From assembly GCF_000420625.1 (NCBI RefSeq), contig NZ_ATVH01000015.1, positions 186,001 through 250,000 on the forward strand: a stretch of DNA of 64,000 bases. Direction: 5' to 3'. A program made the position numbers and the translations under genes. Below the pieces are notes generated by a model that ran no database searches, was not told where the DNA came from, and worked only from the letters and a program-made list of their open reading frames with translations. The stretch's first letter is position 1; the number at the start of each line of letters is the position of its first letter. The stretch comes from Fodinicurvata sediminis DSM 21159. GTDB lineage: Bacteria; Pseudomonadota; Alphaproteobacteria; Kiloniellales; DSM-21159. This document shows, piece after piece, positions 28,478-37,705 of this stretch.

Positions 28478-28508
28478 CTCTTACGAGGGTACATACTGGA
28501 TGCTGAAC

Positions 28509-28537
28509 AAAAGGCCTCCCGGACGGGAGGCCTTTTT
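28509..28537 (+). terminator. Strong intrinsic terminator after aldo/keto reductase
   Basis: Arms AAAAGGCCTCCCG and CGGGAGGCCTTTT form a 13-bp perfect stem with a 2-base loop spacer, followed by a further T. Thirty bases past the stop. Confidence 0.88.
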
Positions 28538-28645
28538 GCATGAAACTGCGCCCAAATGGCTCACTTCATTGCAGGACAACTTCCTGTAGACTGCGCGAGA
28601 TTCGAGCGATCCGGCATCACCAGGATCATGGAGGGAGATTGAGCC

Positions 28646-29404
28646 ATGCCAAAAGGTCTGTTTGACAACAAGGTGGCCATCGTCACGGGCGCTGGTTCCG
28701 GCATCGGGGCGGCGATTGCCCGCGAGCTGGGCCGCGAAGGCGCGGTCGTGGTCGTGAGCGACGTCGAGGCCAAGTCTTCCGAAGCGGTGGCCGAAGAGAT
28801 CCGCAAGGCCGGGGGCAGGGCAGAAGTTTGTACCGCGGACGTGGCCGATGCCGGGGCCGTGGAAGCCCTGGTGGACTTCGCGGTCAAGGAATGCGGCGGC
28901 CTGCACCTGGCGGTGAACAATGCCGGCATCGGCGGGCCCAGCGAGAAGACTGGCGACTATCCCCTGGACGGCTGGCGCCAGGTCATCGACATCAACCTGA
29001 ACGGCGTGTTCTATGGCCTGCGCTACCAGATACCGGCGATGCTGCAGAGCGGCGGCGGCGCCATCGTGAACATGGCCTCCATCCTGGGCTCCGTGGGCTT
29101 TGCCAAGGCCTCGGCCTACGTGGCGGCCAAGCATGCCCTGGTCGGTCTGACGAAGACTGCGGCCATGGAGTATGCCACCGAGGGCGTTCGCATCAATGCC
29201 GTGGGGCCGGCCTTCATCGACACGCCGCTGTTGTCGAAGAATCTGGATGAAGAGACCCTGGGCCAATTGGCAAGCCTGCATCCGGTGCAGCGCCTGGGCA
29301 CTGCGGAGGAGGTTTCCGCGCTGACCTGCTTCCTGCTGTCCGAGCGGGCAAGCTTCATCACGGGCAGCTATCACCTGGTCGACGGTGGATACACCGCCCC
29401 GTAG
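28646..29404 (+). CDS. SDR family NAD(P)-dependent oxidoreductase
   Basis: A 252-aa classical short-chain dehydrogenase/reductase. Cofactor motif TGAGSGIG (14-21), NNAG (91-94), and the catalytic N118, S145, Y158 and K162 (YVAAK) are all present. The acidic D39 after the second strand (VVVSDVEAK) favours NAD over NADP. The C-terminus ends VDGGYTAP. The substrate is unknown. The ribosome site GGAGGGAG lies just before the ATG. Confidence 0.92.
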   Translation: MPKGLFDNKVAIVTGAGSGIGAAIARELGREGAVVVVSDVEAKSSEAVAEEIRKAGGRAEVCTADVADAGAVEALVDFAVKECGGLHLAVNNAGIGGPSEKTGDYPLDGWRQVIDINLNGVFYGLRYQIPAMLQSGGGAIVNMASILGSVGFAKASAYVAAKHALVGLTKTAAMEYATEGVRINAVGPAFIDTPLLSKNLDEETLGQLASLHPVQRLGTAEEVSALTCFLLSERASFITGSYHLVDGGYTAP

Positions 29405-29422
29405 GGTTCAGAGGGCAATGGC

Positions 29423-30715
29423 GTGAACCTTGGCGACGCCATCATTCCCCTGGCCCTGTCTCTGGCGGCGGGTCTGCTGATCGGTCTCGAGCGCGGATGG
29501 CACGCGCGTGCGGCGGCGGAAGGCAGCCGTGTGGCTGGTGTGCGTACCTTCGCCCTGCTGGGTTTGCTGGGCGGCTTTGTCGGGCTGTTGGCTGAAGCCA
29601 GCGAACTGGCCGTGATCGGCTATGGCTTTGTCGCCGTGGCGGCCGTCCTGGTGGCTGGGTACGTCGTAAGCGGCCGGCAAGGTGGCGATGTCGGCGTCAC
29701 AAGTCTGATCGCCGCCTTGCTGACTTTCGCCTTCGGGGTGGCGGCAAGCCTGGGCTACATGTTGGAAGCGGCCATGGCGGCGGTCGCGACAGCCCTGCTG
29801 CTCGGTTACAAGTCTTTGCTACACCGCTGGGTCGGTGCGCTGGAACCCGTGGAACTGCGGGCTACACTGAAGCTGTTGGCCATCTCGGTCATCGTGCTGC
29901 CGCTGCTGCCCGATCGGGGTTATGGCCCTTGGCAGGTCCTGAACCCCTTCGAAATCTGGTGGATGGTGGTGCTGATCGCCGGGATTTCCTTCAGTGGTTA
30001 TTTCGCCATGCGGATTGCCGGGCCGGAAAAGGGCGCGCTGTTGACCGGCCTGTTCGCCGGTTTGGCCTCCTCGACGGCACTGACCCTGCATTTCTCCCGC
30101 CTGGCGCAACGTCATCGCGGTACTGCCGCAACCGCCAGCTATTCCCTTCTCTCGGCCGGGATACTTGTGGCCTGCGGCACCATGTTCCCAAGGATGCTGG
30201 TGGTGGTGGCCATCATCCATCCAGCACTGCTTCCGTCCTTGCTGCTGCCGGGCCTGCTCATGGCCTGCGTGACCTATGCCGCGGTGCTGTTGCTCTGGTG
30301 GAAGGGAAAACACGCCGCAGAGGACAAGGCCCCGGCGCAGCTCAGGAATCCCCTGGAACTGGGTTCAGCCCTGGTGTTCGGGGCCCTGTTGGCCCTGATC
30401 CTGCTGGTGGCAACGGCCCTCGAACAGTCTCTGGGGGAGAGCGGGTTGCTCGCTGTCGCCGCGGTCTCTGGGGTGACCGACGTGGACGCCATAACCCTGG
30501 CGTTGGCCCGGATGAGCCGAGAGGGGACGACGCTGGAGCTGGCCGCTCTGGGCATCCTGCTGGCCAGTGCCGTGAACAGCCTGGCCAAGGGTGCCCTGGC
30601 GGCAGGTATCGGAGGGATGGCCCTGGCCTGGCGCGTGAGCCTTCCTCTTGGCCTGGCTGCGGCCGGCGGCCTCCTGCTGTTCTGGGTACTGGGAGGGGCC
30701 GTCGTTCATCTGTGA
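29423..30715 (+). CDS. MgtC/SapB-domain membrane protein with DUF4010
   Basis: A 430-aa inner-membrane protein. The N-terminal part has the MgtC/SapB pattern (LAAGLLIGLERGWHAR, then GVRTFALLGLLGG) and the rest is the DUF4010 multi-helix region (ISFSGYFAMRIAGPEKGALLTGLFAGLASSTA, and SGVTDVDAITLALARMS). About 12 hydrophobic segments are visible. The function of this combination is unknown; ion transport has been proposed for relatives. GTG start, 18 bases after the SDR stop. Confidence 0.85.
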   Translation: MNLGDAIIPLALSLAAGLLIGLERGWHARAAAEGSRVAGVRTFALLGLLGGFVGLLAEASELAVIGYGFVAVAAVLVAGYVVSGRQGGDVGVTSLIAALLTFAFGVAASLGYMLEAAMAAVATALLLGYKSLLHRWVGALEPVELRATLKLLAISVIVLPLLPDRGYGPWQVLNPFEIWWMVVLIAGISFSGYFAMRIAGPEKGALLTGLFAGLASSTALTLHFSRLAQRHRGTAATASYSLLSAGILVACGTMFPRMLVVVAIIHPALLPSLLLPGLLMACVTYAAVLLLWWKGKHAAEDKAPAQLRNPLELGSALVFGALLALILLVATALEQSLGESGLLAVAAVSGVTDVDAITLALARMSREGTTLELAALGILLASAVNSLAKGALAAGIGGMALAWRVSLPLGLAAAGGLLLFWVLGGAVVHL

Positions 30716-31739
30716 CGCCGGTTGTCAGGCAGTCATTCACCCTTCAAACCGGGACAGGGCACCTGGAAGCGTCCCGGTCCCAGGGAAACCACCTCACGCG
30801 TGCGGTCGAAGAATTCGCCGCTGCCTGTAAGCGTGGTTCCCTCCAGGTACAGGAGCGGGCTGTCCAACGGCGCGCCGAAGGGATCGTTCCAGCCGTCTCG
30901 GTGATCTCCTCGATATGGACTTCCCCTCCAGACGCCCGCCCACCAGGGTGACCTCTCCCTGGAAGGCCTGGCCCTCACCTGTCTGGGCCATGCGCGCCAG
31001 ATCTAGCCCCTTCATGCCCGCGGGCAGGGAGAAATCGCGCTGGATTTCTCGCAATATCCGGGCGCCCAGGGGATTGGCGCGCTCGGGGTTCTGGAAGCGC
31101 TGGAACTGGCCGTTCCAAGAGGTATGGAACGCCATGAGCGTGGGCATGGCGTCAGGTTCGGTTCCGTCGATGGGGGCCAGGGCCGTGGCTTTGTAGCTCT
31201 TGCCGGGCTGCAGGTCGTCCTGTGTGGTGCCGGGCAACTGAATGACGAAATGACTGGCAGTCCGTGGGCTCCAGCCCGTTGCGCCGCTGTGCTGGATCCA
31301 GATGGGATTGCCGAGCTGTCCGCTATCCAGCGTGAAGGCGTTGGGGTTGGAAACCTCCAGGATCACATCGCGTTGCTGCTCGTCCTGGGGGATCAGGACA
31401 TTGAGCGGATCGAAGTCGTTGCCACCTCCGGACTTCGGGTCACCGGATGCCCGGCCCATCAAATCCATCAAGGCATCGACCTGATCTTCGGCATTGCCGG
31501 CGTCCCGGATCTCTTCGGCGCGTTTCTTCAATGTCTCGGCCCGTTCCTGGACGCTCTTCTTGGCCTTTTCTCCCGAAAGGGCGCCGCTCATCAACAGGCC
31601 GTCGCTGGTGAGTGTCGCCACGGGCTGGGCACAAGCCGAGCCCGTCTCCGTGACCAGGCCGGAGAGGGAGAGCCGGGCCTGGCCCGGAGGCGTGCGGCCT
31701 TCGGCATAGAGCTCTTCTGGTGCGCGGGGCCCTGTGATG

Positions 31740-32926
31740 GAGACCTTTGCACGGAAATCAGGGATGTGATTCAATTCGGGCATGCACATTGCTGATTGGG
31801 GGGGCGGTTATGGCGCAGAAATCGGTTGGTCAGCTGGGTTTCGGGGATGCCATGGTTGCGGAGAGTCGAGTGCGGCGAGAGGATCGCCTGGGACGGATCG
31901 AAGGGCTCCTCGACTGGTCCCGCTTCGAAGCTCTTTTGTCGGGCCTGTATCCCTCTCGCCGTGGCGAGCCGGCTTATCCACCGCTCTTGATGTTCAAGGC
32001 CCTGCTGCTGCAGCGCTGGTACGGCTTGTCGGATCCGGGCCTTGAGGAGGCTTTGGACGACCGCTTGTCGTTCCGGCGCTTTGTGGGTTTGAGCCTGAGC
32101 GACCCGACGCCCGATCATACCACCCTGCACCGCTTTCGGGACCGCCTGGAGCGGGCGGAGTTACTGGAGAAACTGACGGCCGAGCTGGCGCGCCAACTGG
32201 ACGAGAAGGGTGTAATCCTGCGTCAGGGAACGCTGATCGACGCCTCGCTGGTCACCTCTGCGGCACGGCGCCCGCGCATGTCCGAGGGCCGCACCAGTCC
32301 CGTGGACCCTGACGCAACCTTTGGCACCAACAATGAGCGACGCCGGTATGAGTTCGGCTACAAGCTGCATATCGCTGTGGACCAGACAAGTGGCCTGGTT
32401 CGTGACCTGCGGGTTTCGCCGGCCAATCGCCAGGAGATCGACTTTGCCTGTGATCTGGTTCAGGGGGACGAGGCGATGGTTTATGCCGATCGCGGGTATG
32501 ACAGCCGGCGCCTGCATGACTATCTGGAGGAGCGGGAGATCAAGAACGGCGTGATGCGGCGCAACCGGCGTGACAAGCCGCTCAACCAGATGGAGACCTT
32601 GCGCAACTACGCCCTGGTCCTGGCCAGGCGGCCGGTGGAGAAGGTCTTTGGTACGCTCAAACGCTCCTATCGCCTGAACCGCCTGCCGCACTTCTCGCTG
32701 TCGCGCAACACAGCCTGCCTCACGCTGGCCTGCTTTGCCTACAACCTCAGACGCCTGGACAGGTTGCTTGCGGGATGAGTCTGCCTGGAATTCGCTCAAA
32801 CGGGCCACAACAAGCCCCCATCAAGGCCAAATCACCAAAAAGCTCCTCATAAACCCGCCTGATCGAGGGTGTGTTATGGGGTTCATGTCTTAGCTCAGCA
32901 CCAAGTACCTACCGCGCAAAGGTCTC
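31740..32926 (+). mobile_element. IS5-family insertion sequence, 1187 bp
   Basis: Imperfect terminal inverted repeats: GAGACCTTTGCACGG at 31740-31754 and, at 32912-32926 read inward, GAGACCTTTGCGCGG (one mismatch in 15). GTGATG occurs directly on both sides (31734-31739 and 32927-32932) as a 6-base target duplication. One intact transposase gene fills most of it. Complete ends and duplication suggest fairly recent insertion. Confidence 0.92.
31810..32778 (+). CDS. IS5 family transposase (DDE)
   Basis: A 322-aa DDE transposase. The N-terminal region (GQLGFGDAMVAESR and FKALLLQRWYGLSDPGLEEALDDRLSFRRFVGL) is typical of the IS5 family. Catalytic acidic residues are likely in GTLIDASLV, in MVYADRGYDS, and in the C-terminal RRPVEKVFGTLKRSY segment that carries the family glutamate. 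I chose ATG 31810. The frame is intact, so the element may still be active. Confidence 0.93.
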   Translation: MAQKSVGQLGFGDAMVAESRVRREDRLGRIEGLLDWSRFEALLSGLYPSRRGEPAYPPLLMFKALLLQRWYGLSDPGLEEALDDRLSFRRFVGLSLSDPTPDHTTLHRFRDRLERAELLEKLTAELARQLDEKGVILRQGTLIDASLVTSAARRPRMSEGRTSPVDPDATFGTNNERRRYEFGYKLHIAVDQTSGLVRDLRVSPANRQEIDFACDLVQGDEAMVYADRGYDSRRLHDYLEEREIKNGVMRRNRRDKPLNQMETLRNYALVLARRPVEKVFGTLKRSYRLNRLPHFSLSRNTACLTLACFAYNLRRLDRLLAG

Positions 32927-33148
32927 GTGATGAGGAGGTCCTCGTTGAGGGCGTCAAGCATGGCATCGGACGCGCATTCGGCCAGTTTCGGCACCGCGGC
33001 TGGTTCGCAGACCTCTTCAGCCGCCAGAGCTGGCTGCAGGGAAAGGCAAAAGGGCAAGAGGACGAACAGCCCTCTTTATAGGAAATGACGACACTTCATC
33101 GGGCAACCCTTCCCTGTTTAGGATCCGCTGTGTGGAGAGCGTGCGAGC

Positions 33149-34735
33149 TCAGCTGTCTGCTCTTGACCCTTCCAGCTCGGTGGTCAGATCCGGATTGCGT
33201 GCTGAAAAGGTCCCCCTGTCCAGGCGCAGGCGAACGGCCCAGAGGATCGTGCCCATGGCCAGCAGGCTGCCCAGCAGGATGTCCCAGCCGAAGGGGATGA
33301 CATCCAGTCCGCCGCCGAAGCCGCCCAGCCAGGAGAGCAGGGTGAGGCCGACCAGGTAGGGCACCAGCCAGAGCGCGCTCCGGGCATCCACGTTCCACTG
33401 TCCGCTACGGGTTTGAACGATCGTGAACAAAACACCGCCCAGGGCCAGTGCGAGCACGAGGCGCCAGGTGTTGTCCCAGCCAGACCAGTAGATCACCAGG
33501 GTGGCGACGATGAAGGCCAGGCTTGCCACCGGCCAGGCGAGCGGCAGGCGGAACCCGCGCTCGGCCTCGGGCATCTGATAGCGCAGGGCCAGCAGGGCGA
33601 TGGGCCCGATGGTCAGCGACAGGGTGATGGCCGAAGAGTTGAGGGCCACCAGTTCCTGGAAAGGCAGAGCCAAGAAGGCCGCGATGCCCAGTGCCAGGTT
33701 GAGCAGCAGGGCATTGAGCGGGACCTGGCGTTCGGACAGGCGGGTCATGAGTTTGGGGAAGAAGCCGTTGCGCGCCAGGGCCAGGGTGATGCGCGCATTG
33801 GAACCGGTGGCCACGAGCGCACCGCCGAAGGGCGCGATCACGGCCCCGGCCAGGATGACGCTGGACAGCCAGACCATGCCGAGCGCAACGGCCAGGGCGC
33901 CCAGCGGCCCCAGCTGATGGCCGCTTTCAAGCTGGGCCCAGCCCTTGGCCAGGGAGTCCTCGGATAGCGCCCCGATGAAGGAGACCTGCAGCAGGAGATA
34001 GAGCAGCAGGCAGATCAGAACCGAAAGTCCCAGGGCCACGGGCATGGTGACCTGAGGGCGGCGCACCTCGCCGGCCATGTCGATGGCGTGCCGGAAGCCC
34101 AGGAAGGCGAAGAGCACGCCCCCGGCGGGTATGGCCGAAAGCACACCCTCCCAGCCCATGGGGGCGAAGGAGGGGCTGGTGGTGAAGTTGGCGCCCTGGA
34201 AGCGATCGGCGATGATCAGGACCGCCACCACGATGGGCACGATCACCTTGAAAACGGTCAGTCCGGCGTTGAGCTTGGCGAAGAGCGCGGCGCCGAAGGC
34301 ATTGATCACCGTCATGATGGCCAGGAAGACGATGGCAAAGGCGATCCCCAGGTAACTTAGTCCGTGACTGGCTGAACCGCCAGACAGCCAGGGCAGGGGC
34401 CCCTGCAGGTACTGCAGCATCACGGTGACCTCAATGGGGGCGGCCAGGACATAGCCCAACCAGGCCGTCCAGCCCATGGCGGCGGCCGCCAGCTGGCCAT
34501 GACTGTAGTAGGGAATGCGTCCCAGGCCGCCGGCCACCGGAAGGCAGGTGCAGACCTCGGCAAAGGTCAAAGCCAGCAGCATCACGGCCACGCCGCAGAT
34601 AATCCAGGACAGCATGGCGGCCGGTCCGGCATGCTGTGCGGCATTGATCGGTGCGAACAGCCAGCCGGAGCCGACGACACCGCCCACTCCGATGCAGGTC
34701 AGACCGACGACGCCGATCGAGCGCTTGAGTTCCAT
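33149..34735 (-). CDS. APC family amino acid permease
   Basis: A 528-aa inner-membrane transporter with about 12-14 hydrophobic segments. The N-terminus (GLTCIGVGGVVGSGWLFAPINAAQHAGPAA) carries the glycine-rich TM1 substrate-binding motif of APC transporters, and GFRHAIDMAGEVRRPQVTMP is the usual TM6-TM7 region. The substrate is probably an amino acid or amine, not specified. It diverges from the FadR-type regulator at 34916, which may control it. Confidence 0.88.
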   Translation of the reverse strand: MELKRSIGVVGLTCIGVGGVVGSGWLFAPINAAQHAGPAAMLSWIICGVAVMLLALTFAEVCTCLPVAGGLGRIPYYSHGQLAAAAMGWTAWLGYVLAAPIEVTVMLQYLQGPLPWLSGGSASHGLSYLGIAFAIVFLAIMTVINAFGAALFAKLNAGLTVFKVIVPIVVAVLIIADRFQGANFTTSPSFAPMGWEGVLSAIPAGGVLFAFLGFRHAIDMAGEVRRPQVTMPVALGLSVLICLLLYLLLQVSFIGALSEDSLAKGWAQLESGHQLGPLGALAVALGMVWLSSVILAGAVIAPFGGALVATGSNARITLALARNGFFPKLMTRLSERQVPLNALLLNLALGIAAFLALPFQELVALNSSAITLSLTIGPIALLALRYQMPEAERGFRLPLAWPVASLAFIVATLVIYWSGWDNTWRLVLALALGGVLFTIVQTRSGQWNVDARSALWLVPYLVGLTLLSWLGGFGGGLDVIPFGWDILLGSLLAMGTILWAVRLRLDRGTFSARNPDLTTELEGSRADS

Positions 34736-34915
34736 GGAGCCCCCCGAATTCTTTGAAACCCTTGTATTTTTGTCGGCACTATAACGCCTTGAGAGTCACG
34801 GGTCATCCGAAGCATGGGCAGCGCAGTGCGCGCATGGGACTTCCGTGCGCTCAGGGGACCTGATATCAGGGGATAGAAGCTAGATTACGGGAGCGGGGAA
34901 GGATCCCCGGCCAGG

Positions 34916-35674
34916 ATGTCGCAGTACGAACATGCGCTCAAAAGCCTGCGCGCCGCGCTGGATGACGGCACCTATGCTCCGGGCAAGCGCCTGCCGCCCG
35001 AGCGGGAGCTGGCCGCCATCCTGGGTGTGGGCCGCCGGACCCTGCGACGGGCCCTTGACCTGCTGGAAGCTGAAGGGCGTGTCTGGCGCCATGTGGGACA
35101 GGGAACCTTTGCCGGCCCGCGCCCGCAGCGGCAGGTTGCGGACATCGCGCAGCTGACCGAAAGCACCAATCCCTCGGAGATCATGGAGGTCAGGCTTGAG
35201 GTCGAACCCCGCCTGGCCGCCTTTGCGGCACTGCGCGCCACACAGCGCGAAATTGACGAGATCTGCTATTACGCCGAGAAGAGCGAGTCCTCCACCAATA
35301 TCGAAGCCTATGAAATCTGGGACAGCAAGCTGCACAGGGCGATTGCGCTGGCTGCCCACAACAGCCTGTTCCTGGGTCTGTTCGACACACTCAATGCCGT
35401 GCGGGCGCAGACGGCCTGGGGGCGCTTGCGCGAGACCGTGATCGATGACCGCCGCCGGAAGCGCTACGCCGCGGATCACTCCCGCCTGGCCGAAGCCATT
35501 GCCGAACGTTTGCCGGAGAAGGCCGCCGCCTGCATGCAGGCGCATTTGCGCATGGTGCAGAATGATCTGGTCGGCGGCGCAGACCTGTGGACCGGGCCGC
35601 GGCAGGATAAGCCGCGGCCCGGTGACTCATCCGGCCTGGAAGGCCGTGAAAAGGTCGTAGAACAGTCTGAGTGA
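34916..35674 (+). CDS. FadR-subfamily GntR transcriptional regulator
   Basis: A 252-aa regulator with an N-terminal winged helix (LPPERELAAILGVGRRTLRRALDLLEAEGRVWRHVGQGTF) and an all-helical FCD ligand domain (EIMEVRLEVEPRLAAFAALRA, then IEAYEIWDSKLHRAIALAAHNSLFLGLFDTLN, then HSRLAEAIAERLPEKAAACMQAHL). FCD proteins commonly sense carboxylates. It diverges from the amino acid permease. Its last 48 bases overlap the convergent TauE gene. Targets could be the permease or the tct genes downstream. Confidence 0.9.
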   Translation: MSQYEHALKSLRAALDDGTYAPGKRLPPERELAAILGVGRRTLRRALDLLEAEGRVWRHVGQGTFAGPRPQRQVADIAQLTESTNPSEIMEVRLEVEPRLAAFAALRATQREIDEICYYAEKSESSTNIEAYEIWDSKLHRAIALAAHNSLFLGLFDTLNAVRAQTAWGRLRETVIDDRRRKRYAADHSRLAEAIAERLPEKAAACMQAHLRMVQNDLVGGADLWTGPRQDKPRPGDSSGLEGREKVVEQSE

Positions 35675-36472
35675 CGTGGCCAGGAGGAAGAGCGCGAAGG
35701 CGATCTTCAATTTGCCGGGCTTGATGGTGTGGGCCAGGCGCGCGCCATAGGGTGCCAGCAGCGTTGTCGTCGGCACAATCAGGCAGAAAGCCACCAGGTT
35801 GACGTAGCCGATGGTCAGCGGCGGACGCCCTTCGACCCCCTGGCCACTGATCAGGAAGCCGATGGCACCGGGAATGGCAATGACGATGCCGACAGCGGCG
35901 GCCGTGCCGACGGCGCGGCGGATCGGATAATTGCAGGCCGAGAGCAGCGGGACGGTCAGGGTTCCGCCGCCAATGCCCATCATGGTCGAGATCATGCCTA
36001 TGAAGCTGCCAAGCAGGCTTCGCAGGGGTTCGCCGGGAAGGGATTCCGCCAGGTTCAGCGTATTCTCGCCACGCAGCATGCGCAGGGAGACCAGCAGGGC
36101 CACCACCGCGAAGACGGCTGCCAGTATATTGCCGTTCAGGTAGGCGGCCACGACGGTTCCTATGACGACCCCTCCCAGAAGCGGGGCCACCCAGCGCTTT
36201 AGCAGCGGCAGGTCCACAGCCTCACGGCGATAGTGCGAGCGGGCCGAGATGATGCTGGTGGGAATGATGATGGCCAGCGAACTGCCAACCGCGACATGCA
36301 TGCGAATGGCTTCCCCGACATCCATCAGGGCCAGGACGTGATAGAGGGCAGGGACGATCACGATTCCGCCGCCAACCCCAAGCAGACCTGCGATCAGGCC
36401 GGCAAAGGCGCCGACCCCGAGCATGGCGAGTGCCCAGAAGATCAGGAGAAGCGGCTCGTTGAGGATGTCCAT
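35627..36472 (-). CDS. TauE/SafE family sulfite/organosulfonate exporter
   Basis: A 281-aa membrane protein with about eight hydrophobic helices in two related halves. Family motifs are GLIAGLLGVGGGIVIVPAL near the N-terminus and GSFIGMISTMMGIGGGTLTVPLLSA in the second half. Substrates proposed for the family include sulfite and sulfonates, but specificity cannot be told here. I chose ATG 36472, where the family N-terminus begins, over the upstream in-frame ATG at 36529. Confidence 0.87.
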   Translation of the reverse strand: MDILNEPLLLIFWALAMLGVGAFAGLIAGLLGVGGGIVIVPALYHVLALMDVGEAIRMHVAVGSSLAIIIPTSIISARSHYRREAVDLPLLKRWVAPLLGGVVIGTVVAAYLNGNILAAVFAVVALLVSLRMLRGENTLNLAESLPGEPLRSLLGSFIGMISTMMGIGGGTLTVPLLSACNYPIRRAVGTAAAVGIVIAIPGAIGFLISGQGVEGRPPLTIGYVNLVAFCLIVPTTTLLAPYGARLAHTIKPGKLKIAFALFLLATSLRLFYDLFTAFQAG

Positions 36473-36556
36473 TGGCGAGAATCCCGAAGATGCAACCGTC
36501 CGCAAAGGCGGGGAAGGTGTATGTGGCAAACAAGGGGTTTATGATAGCAATAACAA

Positions 36557-36564
36557 ATTGGTTC
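36557..36564. promoter_or_regulatory. ATTGGTTC half-site
   Basis: The eight bases equal the outer part of one arm of the palindrome at 36652-36672, about 100 bases away in the same divergent region. It may be a second, weaker operator site. Confidence 0.35.
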
Positions 36565-36651
36565 TCAAGGCTGGAGCCAGAATTTCGGAGAAAAACTTGA
36601 AATCCTGTGCCCTGATGGCTAATCATGACGGTGAAAAGCAAGAAGAATAAT

Positions 36652-36672
36652 GAACCAATATAATATTGGTTC
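36652..36672. promoter_or_regulatory. 21-bp palindromic operator candidate upstream of tctC
   Basis: Arms GAACCAATAT and ATATTGGTTC are perfect inverted copies around a single central A. It lies 77 bases before the TctC start, in the region shared with the divergent TauE gene. The size and symmetry suit a dimeric regulator such as the FadR-type protein encoded at 34916. Confidence 0.5.
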
Positions 36673-36748
36673 CTACCTTACCATCAGACTGTTGTCTGCG
36701 GTACAGTGGATGGCAGTGTACAAGGAGCACAATCGGGAGATGGCAATC

Positions 36749-37705
36749 ATGAGTTTTCGAAAGACATCACTGACTCTCGCCTGCACGTTGGCCGCCGGCC
36801 TGGTGCTGGGCGGTGCTGCTGCGGCACAGGATTTTCCTGATGGCCCCGTCGAGATGATCGTGCCCTGGGGTCCTGGCGGTGGCAGTGACACGCTGATGCG
36901 GATTGTCGCCAACCACGGCGAAGAGTACCTGGGTGCGTCCATTCCGGTGATCAACCTGCCGGGTGTCAGCGGTACACAGGGGCTGGAAGAAGCCCGCGAG
37001 CGCGACGCGGATGGCTATACCATGGCCCAGATTCACGAAGGCCTGCTGGTCTCGCACTACACGGGCGTTACCGACGTTCACCCGGATGACTTCGAACCGG
37101 TCGCCTCGTTCACCCTGTCGCCGCAGTATGTGGTGGTGAACGCGGACACACCCTGGGAAACCTTCGACGAATTCGTGGAATACGCCAAGGAAAACCCGGG
37201 TGAAGTGACCTTCGGGGTGACCATGGCGGGCGTGCCGCACCTGCATGCCGCCATGATCGAGGATGCCACCGGCGCTGAATTCTCCTATGTCGGTTATGAA
37301 GGCACCGGCGAGCGCATCCAGGCCCTGGTCGGCGGTCATATCGATGCCGCGATCGGCGATATCGCTTCGTCGCTGGAGTTCGTGAAGAACGACGATCTGC
37401 GCTTCCTGGCCACGGGTGCCACGGAGCGTATCGAAGCCACCCCGGATGTTCCAACCTTGCAGGAACTCGGCCACGATCTCGAGCTGACGATCAACCGTGG
37501 CCTCTTCGTGCCCAAGGGTACGCCGGAGGAGCGGATCGAAGTGCTCGAGGAAAGCCTGAGCAAGCTTGGGGATGACGAGGAATTCGTCGAGCAGGTGAAT
37601 GCCGCCGGTGCTGAGGTGGTCATCCGCAATCGGGAGGACTATGCCGAATATATGGATGACCTCGACCAGACCGTTTCCAACCTGGCCGAACACATCAAGC
37701 AGTGA
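36749..37705 (+). CDS. TctC-family (Bug) solute-binding protein of a tripartite tricarboxylate transporter
   Basis: A 318-aa periplasmic binding protein with a signal peptide ending near GAAAAQDFPDG. The Bug-family pattern is clear: VEMIVPWGPGGGSDTLMRI, NLPGVSGTQGLEEAR, and GTPEERIEVLEESLSK. It captures a carboxylate-type ligand and passes it to the TctA/TctB membrane parts, whose genes follow directly. ATG 36749 is chosen (GGGAG about 9 bases upstream); ATG 36740 is also possible. The stop overlaps the tctB start. Confidence 0.9.
   Translation: MSFRKTSLTLACTLAAGLVLGGAAAAQDFPDGPVEMIVPWGPGGGSDTLMRIVANHGEEYLGASIPVINLPGVSGTQGLEEARERDADGYTMAQIHEGLLVSHYTGVTDVHPDDFEPVASFTLSPQYVVVNADTPWETFDEFVEYAKENPGEVTFGVTMAGVPHLHAAMIEDATGAEFSYVGYEGTGERIQALVGGHIDAAIGDIASSLEFVKNDDLRFLATGATERIEATPDVPTLQELGHDLELTINRGLFVPKGTPEERIEVLEESLSKLGDDEEFVEQVNAAGAEVVIRNREDYAEYMDDLDQTVSNLAEHIKQ

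Larger units (their letters stand above)
30733..33099 (-). pseudogene. Secreted protein gene, interrupted by an IS element and further degraded
   Basis: The gene reads leftward from ATG 33099 (good ribosome site GGGAAGGG). It encodes MKCRHFL, then an in-frame TAA at 33076-33078, then a signal-peptide core (RGLFVLLPFCLSLQPALAA) and EEVCEPAAVPKLAECASDAM. An IS5-family element then splits it (31740-32926). Removing the element and one 6-base duplicate joins NEDLLIT to TGPRAPEELYAEG exactly in frame. The middle (to about 30945) is one long frame; the 3' end then needs at least one frameshift to reach LLYLEGTTLTGSGEFF and a stop at 30733. About 370 residues originally. I do not recognise the family. 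Not functional as it stands. Confidence 0.8.

Noticed and set aside
30733-30978. Separate small gene at the left end of the interrupted gene
   Set aside because: Better explained as the frameshifted 3' end of the IS-split secreted-protein gene.
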